DNA from: an uncultured Spirochaetaceae bacterium
GTDB lineage: Bacteria; Spirochaetota; Spirochaetia; Sphaerochaetales; Sphaerochaetaceae
Direction of reading: 5' to 3'
NCBI GenBank assembly: GCA_944388955.1
Contig: CALXKJ010000005.1
Coordinates: 81,753-145,752 of the forward strand
DNA: 64,000 bases
Under the pieces are notes generated by a model. It ran no database searches, was not told the origin of the DNA, and worked only from the letters and a program-made list of their open reading frames with translations. Positions 16,577-23,683 of the stretch are shown here, piece after piece (position 1 is the first letter of the stretch; every line of letters begins with the position of its first letter). Made by a program: the position numbers and the translations under genes.

Positions 16577-17548
16577 TCAAAGCATTTTGCCCAGCCTAGC
16601 ATCAAGAATACCATCCCTCATTGTCGGATAGCCACTACCTTTTACAACATGGTCAAGCAGAATCGCAATACCTATCTCATCATCTGAAAGATTCATGGGA
16701 TAGAATGGATTCTCGAAAATAGTTTTCGCTCCCAGTGTCACATGTGTCAGTGTCATAGGACCATTACCCACAGACACATCGCGATGGAAGACGAAAGGCA
16801 TGAACACAGGATAGCCTTTATCGTCTACTGTGCTTACTCCCCTCTCTGTTATGATTCCCCTTTCACCTCTTATCTCAATGGTTTTTCCATAGAAATATGA
16901 ATGATACTGATTGGATGAGAAATCATTGATGAAAAGGCCTTTGCTGAAGCGGAGGAGGCGAAGCGCTCTTTTGTAATCCTCCATCTCTCCAGTACGGACC
17001 ATCCCCTTCCTTTCACCTGTCTTCAGCATATGAGATGGATAATCCACAGAGCCAAGGCTCTCAGGCATTTCATCATCTATGCCGAGAACACGGCGTGCTA
17101 TCGAGGCTGCATGATGATTATGAAGTCCTGAAATCCTGACCTGATCGATATTTCCTACAATATGCAGAGAGGATAATATCGATGCGTATAACGGCGTGTA
17201 CTGATACTGCTCGCATACAACGCCTTTCGCATCGATAAGTGATGAGAGCTCTTCATCGGAAAATGGATAGAATACAGTCTCAGAGATTATGAATTCTCCC
17301 TTTTTCTTCAGGTAAGAAAGAAGCTCATAGCATCCTTCCTTGCCTGTGGACACAATGACTGCCACATGCTCTGCTTCAAGAGCTTTATCGATCTCAGAAT
17401 ATGCATTGAAGCCCATTTCACGCATCTCCTGTGCACGTTTCTCCGTATGCGTGTAGATTGCGGAAATCTCCATAAGCGATGGAATCATACTGGCAATACG
17501 CACAAAGAACATAGCGCGCCACCCCGTACCGGCAAGGACAACTTTCAT
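16577..17548 (-). CDS. Gfo/Idh/MocA-family oxidoreductase
   Basis: A 323-residue NAD(P)-binding dehydrogenase. The N-terminus [20 protein letters not shown] is a Rossmann GxGxxx motif, followed by a helix carrying the usual TEKRAQEM pattern. Members act on sugars, inositols or sugar acids; no substrate can be assigned. GGAGG lies 6 nt before the ATG at 17548. It ends 16 bp before deoC starts and may share that transcript. Confidence 0.82.
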   Translation of the reverse strand: MKVVLAGTGWRAMFFVRIASMIPSLMEISAIYTHTEKRAQEMREMGFNAYSEIDKALEAEHVAVIVSTGKEGCYELLSYLKKKGEFIISETVFYPFSDEELSSLIDAKGVVCEQYQYTPLYASILSSLHIVGNIDQVRISGLHNHHAASIARRVLGIDDEMPESLGSVDYPSHMLKTGERKGMVRTGEMEDYKRALRLLRFSKGLFINDFSSNQYHSYFYGKTIEIRGERGIITERGVSTVDDKGYPVFMPFVFHRDVSVGNGPMTLTHVTLGAKTIFENPFYPMNLSDDEIGIAILLDHVVKGSGYPTMRDGILDARLGKML

Positions 17549-17587
17549 GGCATTCCTCCATGAATGAGTATACATCATCCGTGGCGC

Positions 17588-17616
17588 TTGAAGCATTCGC
17601 TTTCAGATTGTAAGCT
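17588..17616 (+). promoter_or_regulatory. Promoter of the NUDIX gene
   Basis: TTGAAG (17588-17593), a 17-bp spacer, then TAAGCT (17611-17616). The ATG begins 6 nt after the -10 box and there is no ribosome site, so transcription would start at or beside the start codon. Confidence 0.55.
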
Positions 17617-17622
17617 CTGGTC

Positions 17623-18576
17623 ATGCTACTGAATATTTTCCAGGAGCTTTTCACGTGGATAATGCTCCTTATCATCCTGCTTAATATCTCACAGAGAAAA
17701 TACCCGAGAACGGAAAAGAAGAGAAAGGCGACGATTCTCCTTGCTGTCGATTTCCTTGTCGTCTATACAATTCTCGCGCTTCTTGCCGCTCTAAGTCTTC
17801 CGATGTGGCTTGGCTGGATTGCGGTTGCTGCCGGCATAGTGCTTCCGATTGTCCTCCATAGACAATTCTGGCCTTTCAGGATGCACTGCTCAAAGTGCGG
17901 CAAACGCCTCGACTACAGCCATATCATCGGCTACGACGAGAACCTATGCCAGGATTGCTATTTCGATGCTCATCCAGATGAGAAACGCATCGAGGAAGAA
18001 AAGAATAAGACCAAGGAAGAGAAGCTTGAGGAATCATTCACGAAAGCAGATAAAGTCGATGATATAAACTGGGACGAATGGGAGCCTACAGAGCGCTGTG
18101 TACTTACATATGTGACAGACAACGGCAGAATTCTTCTCATAAACAAGAAGCGAGGTCTCGGAAAAGGCTACATCAACGCACCCGGCGGGCATATAGAGAT
18201 TGAGGAGACAAAGAAGGAAGCCGCAATAAGGGAAACAAAGGAAGAGACAGGTCTCGATGTCGACAACCTTGAGGAGAGAGGAACTCTTTACTTCCAGTTC
18301 AAGGACGGCATGAGGATGATTGGCTATGTCTTCTTCACATCGACATGGTCTGGCACCCTTATCGATGAATGTGATGAGACAAAACCATTCTGGATCGATA
18401 TCTCATCTCTCGATTACTCCGCGATGTGGGAAGATGATAAACTATGGCTTCCAGTCGCGCTTTCAGGCAAGAAGTTCTCTGGTTACTTCATCTTCGACGA
18501 TCTCACGATGATTGATTCAAAGGTTGTTGAAGAGGAAGACGATGAGCCAATCATAGAGCTCGATGAGAATCCTTGA
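17623..18576 (+). CDS. Membrane-anchored NUDIX hydrolase with zinc ribbon
   Basis: A 317-residue three-part protein. Residues about 5-22 and 40-80 are hydrophobic and should form membrane helices. A small zinc ribbon follows (CSKCG and CQDC, about 89-112), then a charged linker. The NUDIX domain (about 157-290) carries the box GHIEIEETKKEAAIRETKEE followed by TGL, with all catalytic glutamates. The NUDIX part resembles MutT-like 8-oxo-dGTP diphosphatases. The membrane and zinc-ribbon front is unusual. It overlaps the aldo-keto reductase start by 14 bp. Confidence 0.8.
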   Translation: MLLNIFQELFTWIMLLIILLNISQRKYPRTEKKRKATILLAVDFLVVYTILALLAALSLPMWLGWIAVAAGIVLPIVLHRQFWPFRMHCSKCGKRLDYSHIIGYDENLCQDCYFDAHPDEKRIEEEKNKTKEEKLEESFTKADKVDDINWDEWEPTERCVLTYVTDNGRILLINKKRGLGKGYINAPGGHIEIEETKKEAAIRETKEETGLDVDNLEERGTLYFQFKDGMRMIGYVFFTSTWSGTLIDECDETKPFWIDISSLDYSAMWEDDKLWLPVALSGKKFSGYFIFDDLTMIDSKVVEEEDDEPIIELDENP

Positions 18577-19420
18577 TAGCCTCCCCATAATGGGACTATG
18601 GAACATGGGAGACACTCCATTCCATAGTCCTATCCCATCAAAAGAAGCCAAGAATATAATAAAAAAGGCTTACAGAATGGGAATAAGGACATTCGACACA
18701 GCATTCTCTTATGGCAATGCTGACACACTCCTCTATTCCGCGATGCGAGAACTCGGGAAGGACGACTGGTCCGTAATCTCAAAAGTAATGCCAGTACCAA
18801 CACTGAGAAAGAAAGCTGAAATCTCGCTATCAAGATTGCATAAAGATTGTTTCAGCGTTCTGCTTCTCCATTGGCCGACTGAAGATGAGTCATTATACAG
18901 AAGGCTGAAAGAGCTTGAATCACTGCTTTCAGAAGGAAAAACAGAGGCGATAGGTGTTTCGAATTTTCCACTCACTCTCCTTAAAAAAGTGATGCATGAT
19001 TTTCCTCTTACATATCATGAAAGGCCACTGTCGCTTATATGGGATAAAGACTACGAGGAAGAGAAAAATACAGGGATAAAGATACTTGCTTACGCCCCGC
19101 TTGGCATGGGGCTTCTCTCCGGGAAATACTCCAGGAAAGAAGACGTTGCTGACAGCAGAGCAAGTCTCTATGCTTTCTCTTCCCCACACATGGAAGAACT
19201 TCTCACACTGCTTGCCAATAAACCATCAATGGCACTTTCCTGGGTGTATATGAAGAAACCGTATGGTGTGGTATCAGGGTATGGGAAAGTGGAAGAACTG
19301 GAGATTCTCAGGAATATAAAGACAATTGATAATGAAAACTTCAGCCATCTTTCAGAGCTTTCTCATAAGATTACATCTCTTGCTTCTTCAGATAACATCT
19401 TCGCTCATAACTGGAAATGA
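18563..19420 (+). CDS. Aldo/keto reductase
   Basis: A 285-residue (beta/alpha)8 NADPH oxidoreductase. The catalytic tetrad is visible: Asp and Tyr in FDTAFSYGNAD, Lys in VISKVMPV, and His in LLHWPTEDE. GVSNFPL and the C-terminal VVSGYGKVEEL cofactor region also fit. It is slightly short for the family. The start lies inside the end of the NUDIX gene, so it is probably coupled. An 11-bp inverted repeat covers codons 11-23. The substrate is unknown. Confidence 0.85.
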   Translation: MRILDSLPIMGLWNMGDTPFHSPIPSKEAKNIIKKAYRMGIRTFDTAFSYGNADTLLYSAMRELGKDDWSVISKVMPVPTLRKKAEISLSRLHKDCFSVLLLHWPTEDESLYRRLKELESLLSEGKTEAIGVSNFPLTLLKKVMHDFPLTYHERPLSLIWDKDYEEEKNTGIKILAYAPLGMGLLSGKYSRKEDVADSRASLYAFSSPHMEELLTLLANKPSMALSWVYMKKPYGVVSGYGKVEELEILRNIKTIDNENFSHLSELSHKITSLASSDNIFAHNWK

Positions 19421-19434
19421 GTTAAAATCGGAAT

Positions 19435-20031
19435 ATGCTCATACTCAAGGAACGCGCTGAAGCCGAGATAGAAGTGAAGAAATCACGGTTCATAGCCATT
19501 GCGCTGCCGACATCATCAATAGAAGATGTGAAGAAAAATGTGATGATGATACGCTCCGAGTATCCCGATGCGACACATGTCGTCCATGCAGCTGTCATAG
19601 GCAAAGCAGGAACGATGTACTCTTCATCAGACGACAGGGAGCCGAAAAACACAGCAGGACGTCCCGCGCTGGAGGTTCTGAAAGGCTCGGGAGTCACAGA
19701 CATAACAGTATGCATTGTCAGATACTTCGGGGGCACGCTCCTTGGAACAGGCGGGCTTGTCAAAGCCTATGGTGACAGCACCAAGGAAGTGCTGAAGATA
19801 GCTCCCACGGAGCCTCTTATAGAGAAGACAGATTTCAGGATGGTGCTTCCCTATAATGCGTACACTCTCATAAAAAGACTTTTTGACGCAACAGGAACAG
19901 AAGTGAAAAAAGAAGAATTCGATATAAACATAACAGTGGAAGGCTCACTTCCATCTTCTTCATATCCTGATCTCAAAAGCGGTGCTGAGGATATAGGGCA
20001 AGGAAAGATAATCCTCGAAATCATTCACTGA
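19435..20031 (+). CDS. yigZ: YigZ/IMPACT-family protein
   Basis: A 198-residue UPF0029 protein. The N-terminal domain has KKSRFIAIALPTSS, the DATHVVHAAVIG segment and YFGGTLLGTGGLVKAY, which define the family, followed by a ferredoxin-like C-terminal domain. Relatives bind ribosomes or regulate translation in eukaryotes (IMPACT), while the bacterial role is unclear. A -10-like TAAAAT (19423-19428) ends 6 nt before the ATG, so it may have a leaderless promoter of its own. It converges on the peptidase gene with a 7-bp overlap. Confidence 0.9.
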   Translation: MLILKERAEAEIEVKKSRFIAIALPTSSIEDVKKNVMMIRSEYPDATHVVHAAVIGKAGTMYSSSDDREPKNTAGRPALEVLKGSGVTDITVCIVRYFGGTLLGTGGLVKAYGDSTKEVLKIAPTEPLIEKTDFRMVLPYNAYTLIKRLFDATGTEVKKEEFDINITVEGSLPSSSYPDLKSGAEDIGQGKIILEIIH

Positions 20032-21395
20032 CGCGAAAGCTTGTATTTCCTATTCCCATCAAGAAGAAGCTCTGTCTTCCTTTCCACACTATCTCTCTCA
20101 TCACGTTTCATCGCAAAACGTATTGCGAGCTGTAAACAGCGCGAGAGCGCTTCTGGTGAGACTTTATCTGGAGTATCATCTGTGCTATGTGATGGTGTAT
20201 CAACACCAGGAGGCATTCCTGTAAGCGTTGTAGCGGCAATCCCTCTGATAGCGGCAGAGACTGCATCTGTCTCACCTCCAAACAGACCAAGCCGGCCAAG
20301 CCCTATCTTATACCCCATCGATGAAGCTATTGCGGAAAGCTCCGCCGCGAGCTTCTGGGAAAGTGACACAAGCCCATTGCCATCGGATGACAGGAAGACA
20401 AGATCATCTTCCGAGAATATGCCATCGAAATTTATATTCTCCGCGTTCACCAAAAGGTGGGAATTATCGCTGTACCAGATATTACTGCCTTGTGCTTCGC
20501 ACTCCTCGCCATCGAATGAGACAAACACAAGACGTGTATTCTTCATTCCCCTTCCCACTTTCTTCTCCCTGGAGAAATATAAACCGAGAGTCGTGACAAT
20601 CGCGACACCGGAGAGGTTATCACCAGCACCGCCTGTATATTCCTTACCGGACATTGAGATGATATAAACAGCCGCCAGCGAAGCAAGGAATGAAAGAAAA
20701 AGGAGTATCACAATAAGCGCGTCCGGGATATTCGCCCTGAAAAGCCTACCCTCGAAGATCTCCGCGATAAATGAAAGCAAGGAAACAATCGAAAGAGCAA
20801 GAAAGCCAAGCAAAGCTGTGTTCATCGAGAAGACTGCTTTCATCTTCGCATCGTCAATACCGCTTATCGAGGCTGTATCATGATGGGCAGAGAAGATAAT
20901 CGTGCGATGAACTTCCTCTTCTGGCTCAATCACTGCATGGACATTAGTCGCGACTGCAGATGGGAAGAAACGGCGAAGAGGATTGCTTCTCTTTGCAAGG
21001 TCCCTTGAGATAGCAATTATGAATAGAATGGCTATCGGCAGAGCAATATACGGAAGTCCGATGAACGAGAACAGGAAGACAACTGACGAAAAAACAGCAA
21101 GCGACACCAAATGCCACTTTGTGATATCCGGAATGATCTTCCCTGTTGTGACAGTAACATCATCAGTGAATTTCTCAAACTGCGATGCAATACGGCGCGC
21201 CGCATTCCGCGATGCATCTGACGCTGCAGGTCTAGGACCTAATTCATCAAATAGCGAAGAAAGAAGCGAGAAGCATTCATCTGAAAGCTTAGGTGCAAAG
21301 ATTGTCTCTTCTGGAATCACTTCCGGCTTTTTCTCACGCCTGAGTTTTCCAAGACTGTCTTTCAGTTTGTTTCCGAAATCCCTAAGCTTTCCCAT
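20025..21395 (-). CDS. M28-family metallopeptidase with transmembrane segments
   Basis: 456 residues from the ATG at 21395. Two hydrophobic blocks (about 100-140 and about 190-260) flank and interrupt the catalytic domain, so it is membrane embedded. Zinc-ligand motifs of M28 are present: SAHHDTAS, GAGDNLSGVAI and FVSFDGEECEAQGS, with a late DTPSHSTDDTPD segment. Family members are aminopeptidases or carboxypeptidases. The N-terminus is lysine and arginine rich (KDSLGKLRREKK). There is no strong ribosome site. Confidence 0.82.
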   Translation of the reverse strand: MGKLRDFGNKLKDSLGKLRREKKPEVIPEETIFAPKLSDECFSLLSSLFDELGPRPAASDASRNAARRIASQFEKFTDDVTVTTGKIIPDITKWHLVSLAVFSSVVFLFSFIGLPYIALPIAILFIIAISRDLAKRSNPLRRFFPSAVATNVHAVIEPEEEVHRTIIFSAHHDTASISGIDDAKMKAVFSMNTALLGFLALSIVSLLSFIAEIFEGRLFRANIPDALIVILLFLSFLASLAAVYIISMSGKEYTGGAGDNLSGVAIVTTLGLYFSREKKVGRGMKNTRLVFVSFDGEECEAQGSNIWYSDNSHLLVNAENINFDGIFSEDDLVFLSSDGNGLVSLSQKLAAELSAIASSMGYKIGLGRLGLFGGETDAVSAAIRGIAATTLTGMPPGVDTPSHSTDDTPDKVSPEALSRCLQLAIRFAMKRDERDSVERKTELLLDGNRKYKLSRQ

Positions 21396-21506
21396 GCTTT
21401 GAATATAGCAGAAGAAAGAATTTGACGAAATAATCGAGCTCGGCCAAGACAACAAACAAGCTTCAGGATGCAATAATGCCACTTAATCCCAATACGGGAT
21501 TGATGA

Positions 21507-21535
21507 TTGACACAATTTCCATCAATCTGTAATAT
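21507..21535 (+). promoter_or_regulatory. Promoter of the tRNA cluster
   Basis: A perfect TTGACA (21507-21512), a 17-bp spacer and TAATAT (21530-21535), located 23 bp before the first tRNA. Confidence 0.8.
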
Positions 21536-21558
21536 CGTAATCCGATTGATATTGTATT

Positions 21559-21643
21559 GGAGAGATGTCCGAGTGGTCGATGGTGGCAGTCTTGAAAACT
21601 GCTGAGGCGAAAGTCTCCGGGGGTTCGAATCCCTCTCTCTCCG
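21559..21643 (+). tRNA. tRNA-Ser(TGA)
   Basis: Long-variable-arm tRNA with acceptor GGAGAGA/TCTCTCC, discriminator G, T-arm GGTTCGAATCC, and anticodon loop CTTGAAA giving anticodon TGA. CCA is not encoded. Confidence 0.95.
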
Positions 21644-21651
21644 ATAAAACT

Positions 21652-21741
21652 GGAGAGGTGCGAGAGAGGCCGAATCGGGCTCCCTGCTAAGGAGTTGACC
21701 TGCTAAACCCGGGTCCGGGGGTTCGAATCCCCCCTTCTCCG
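21652..21741 (+). tRNA. tRNA-Ser(GCT)
   Basis: Acceptor GGAGAGG pairs with CTTCTCC (one G-U). The anticodon loop CTGCTAA lies between CTCC and GGAG and gives GCT. A long variable arm is present. It lies 8 bp after the first serine tRNA, so it is co-transcribed. Confidence 0.95.
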
Positions 21742-21746
21742 TAAAG

Positions 21747-21779
21747 ACCATAGCTTTCTGAAGATGGCTATGGTTTTTT
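21747..21779 (+). terminator. Terminator after the first tRNA pair
   Basis: ACCATAGC and GCTATGGT form an 8-bp stem with a 12-nt loop, followed by six T residues. Confidence 0.88.
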
Positions 21780-21848
21780 CTTGCAATGGAAAAGAATAGC
21801 ACTTGCCTCACCTTTTCTATTGTGATAGATTGTTACGCGTTGTTAATT

Positions 21849-21922
21849 GAGACTATAGCTCAGCTGGATAGAGCATCAGTTTGCGGAACTGAGGGTCGGA
21901 GGTTCGAATCCTCTTAGTCTCG
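21849..21922 (+). tRNA. tRNA-Arg(GCG)
   Basis: Acceptor GAGACTA/TAGTCTC and D-arm GCTC-AGCTGGATA-GAGC. The anticodon stem TCAGT/ACTGA has loop TTGCGGA, giving anticodon GCG (codon CGC). Discriminator G; CCA not encoded. Most bacteria use ACG with inosine for CGY codons, so GCG is notable. Confidence 0.9.
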
Positions 21923-21929
21923 TCCTTTT

Positions 21930-22017
21930 GGAGAGATGTCCGAGTGGTCGAAGGAGCCGGACTCGAAATCCGGTGTAGTGCTCTGCATTACCGAGGGTTC
22001 GAATCCCTCTCTCTCCG
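21930..22017 (+). tRNA. tRNA-Ser(CGA)
   Basis: Acceptor GGAGAGA/TCTCTCC. The anticodon stem CCGGA/TCCGG has loop CTCGAAA, giving CGA. Long variable arm. It starts 7 bp after the arginine tRNA. Confidence 0.95.
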
Positions 22018-22031
22018 TCCTAGGCAAATCT

Positions 22032-22117
22032 GGAGAGGTGTCCGAGTGGTCGAAGGTGCACGATTGGAAGTCGTGTATGGTCGAAAGCCATCGGGGGTTC
22101 GAATCCCCCCCTCTCCG
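22032..22117 (+). tRNA. tRNA-Ser(GGA)
   Basis: Acceptor GGAGAGG/CCTCTCC. The anticodon stem CACGA/TCGTG has loop TTGGAAG, giving GGA. Long variable arm. It lies directly before the SRP RNA. Confidence 0.95.
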
Positions 22118-22119
22118 TT

Positions 22120-22220
22120 CAGCAGCAGATACCTGGCTATGAACGCCGCCCAACCCCGTCAGGGCAGGAATGCAGCAGCGGTAAGCGGAATGTTTATGAG
22201 ACCAGGAGCATTTGCTGCTG
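22120..22220 (+). ncRNA. ffs: Signal recognition particle RNA, small bacterial type
   Basis: The conserved apical loop region reads CCCCGTCAGGGCAGGAATG followed by CAGCAGCGG, which matches the bacterial 4.5S core (TCAGG...GGAA...GCAGC). The two ends pair as a long helix: CAGCAGCAGAT with ATTTGCTGCTG, then CCTGG with CCAGG. A T-run at 22221-22225 ends transcription. It probably shares the tRNA transcript. Confidence 0.9.
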
Positions 22221-22235
22221 TTTTTCTTTAAAGAC

Positions 22236-22700
22236 ATGAGTGAAAGCAAAACCAATCATTTTATATTGCGTCTTGTGATACTATGCATCGGCCTTGGCAT
22301 CATGGGTTTTGTGTGGAGTTCTCTATCCTCGCCTTACTAAGCACCTCATAGATATAGCTTTCCCCGTACTCTCTGAATAACATCATCATCTTATCCTGAG
22401 CAGTTATTGTTTTGCTTTATAGTAGTCATACTCGTTGCTCTTGACATCTCAGTTGAAGTTATGGCTGGCCTTGTGATAGTTACGTGAAAAGGAATGGTAC
22501 TTACAATAAGCAAAGTGACAGGCATAAATTCTGTAACATGAAAGTGTGCTTCGATGTAACACTTGGCATCATGGCGACAGCACTCTCTTTCATATTCCTC
22601 AAACATCTTGATGGAATAAGAGAAGGCACATTCTTGCAGCACTTCTTGTCGGGCAGACAACAAAGATTACAAACAAGCTTACAGATTCACTACTTGGAAA
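22236..22700 (+). pseudogene. Decayed YczE/DUF6198-like membrane protein gene
   Basis: Fragments of one membrane protein appear in different frames along this stretch. From the ATG at 22236 comes HFILRLVILCIGLGIMGF, and the frame then shifts. A shifted frame resumes the GFGV..SILALLSTS signature of the family start. Near 22455-22535 are VEVMAGLVIV and GMVLTISKVTGI, split by a stop. From about 22535 follows MKVCFDVTLGIMATALSFIF and LKHLDGIREGTF, the usual family C-terminus. Order and content fit a YczE/YitT-like (DUF6198) protein with multiple frameshifts, stops and internal loss. No product is expected. Confidence 0.6.
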
Positions 22701-22754
22701 GAAAATATTCCGTTGAACGACCAGTATTTACATGTAGTTATTTCAAATTAACTA

Positions 22755-23552
22755 TCAAACAGTTACGGTAATCAATTCTCCACTGCTCAGCGATCCAGAT
22801 ATAGTAGTAATTGCACCAGAAGCAATAACCACATCATTTAAAATATACTGCCCTTTTAATACTTCATCTTCATAAATCAAAAAACTGCACGCATATACAC
22901 CCGCCACAAACTCAACTGGATTCTCACCAGAAGAGATGAAACAATCAGTAAAGTTTCCGTTTTGACTGCTTAATGTTGCCTTATAACTTTCAATTTCATT
23001 CTCAAGTGAAATTCCAATCTTTATATTACTCGGAGTACTACCATAAGGTGTATAAACAAGATCATTTAAAATTACTCTTCCTGTAGCAATTTGAGGATTT
23101 ACAGTAATTCCCACTGTGTTGTGTCCAGAACAAAGGACAACATCCGTCTTTTTTCCTTTGTATAAAATATCCGTTTTATCTGCTTCGCGATATGCGCTCA
23201 AAGTAAATGTCCAAGTACCAAGAGAAAAACCACCTACTTCATTTCCATCAAGCCCCTGACTAGGATTACCATCACTATCAGTTTTTACAGGAATCTCGTC
23301 CAGAGTTTCTCCGCAGGAGCCATAACTATCCGTTTTTTCTGCTGTATAGAACCAATACAGTGATGAGAAATCATATGCGTCTATAGTATGTTCAAGACTT
23401 CTGGTTTGAATGCTATTTTGAGAGAATGAAACACGGGCAACGGCATCTACATCTTCATTGGCATCAATCGAATCCGAACATGAAATGAAAAGTGTCAAAA
23501 ATAAAGCACAAAGAACAAAGTCTGCTATCAATAATACCTTTTTAACACTCAT
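22755..23552 (-). CDS. Surface lipoprotein, short paralogue of the 1084-residue neighbour
   Basis: 265 residues from the ATG at 23552, with AAGGAG upstream. The signal peptide ends in the lipobox LFISC (Cys about residue 26), so it should be lipid-anchored. Its front half is clearly related to the first 170 residues of the protein encoded at 23684-26938. Shared stretches include TRSLE, LYWFYTAEK (LYWYYTAEK), YGSCGET (FGSSGET), GTWTFTLSAY (GAWKFTLYAY), and a late YKGKKTDVVLCSGHNTV. It lacks the beta-helix repeats. It is the last gene of the island operon, probably arising by duplication. Function unknown. Confidence 0.72.
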   Translation of the reverse strand: MSVKKVLLIADFVLCALFLTLFISCSDSIDANEDVDAVARVSFSQNSIQTRSLEHTIDAYDFSSLYWFYTAEKTDSYGSCGETLDEIPVKTDSDGNPSQGLDGNEVGGFSLGTWTFTLSAYREADKTDILYKGKKTDVVLCSGHNTVGITVNPQIATGRVILNDLVYTPYGSTPSNIKIGISLENEIESYKATLSSQNGNFTDCFISSGENPVEFVAGVYACSFLIYEDEVLKGQYILNDVVIASGAITTISGSLSSGELITVTV

Positions 23553-23683
23553 CTTACTCTCCTTCTTATGAGGAATTTTTCTCTGTTCAAAAGCTTGCGT
23601 CTGAACAGGTTGCCTATTTTTCACAAAAATCTAATGTACGGCGTATGAGGAAACTGACCTCATACGCCACCAATGAAGTAGGA

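Noticed and set aside
21914..22255. Open frames on both strands across the tRNA cluster
   Set aside because: They lie over serine and arginine tRNA genes and the SRP RNA; their protein sequence is just translated tRNA repeat.
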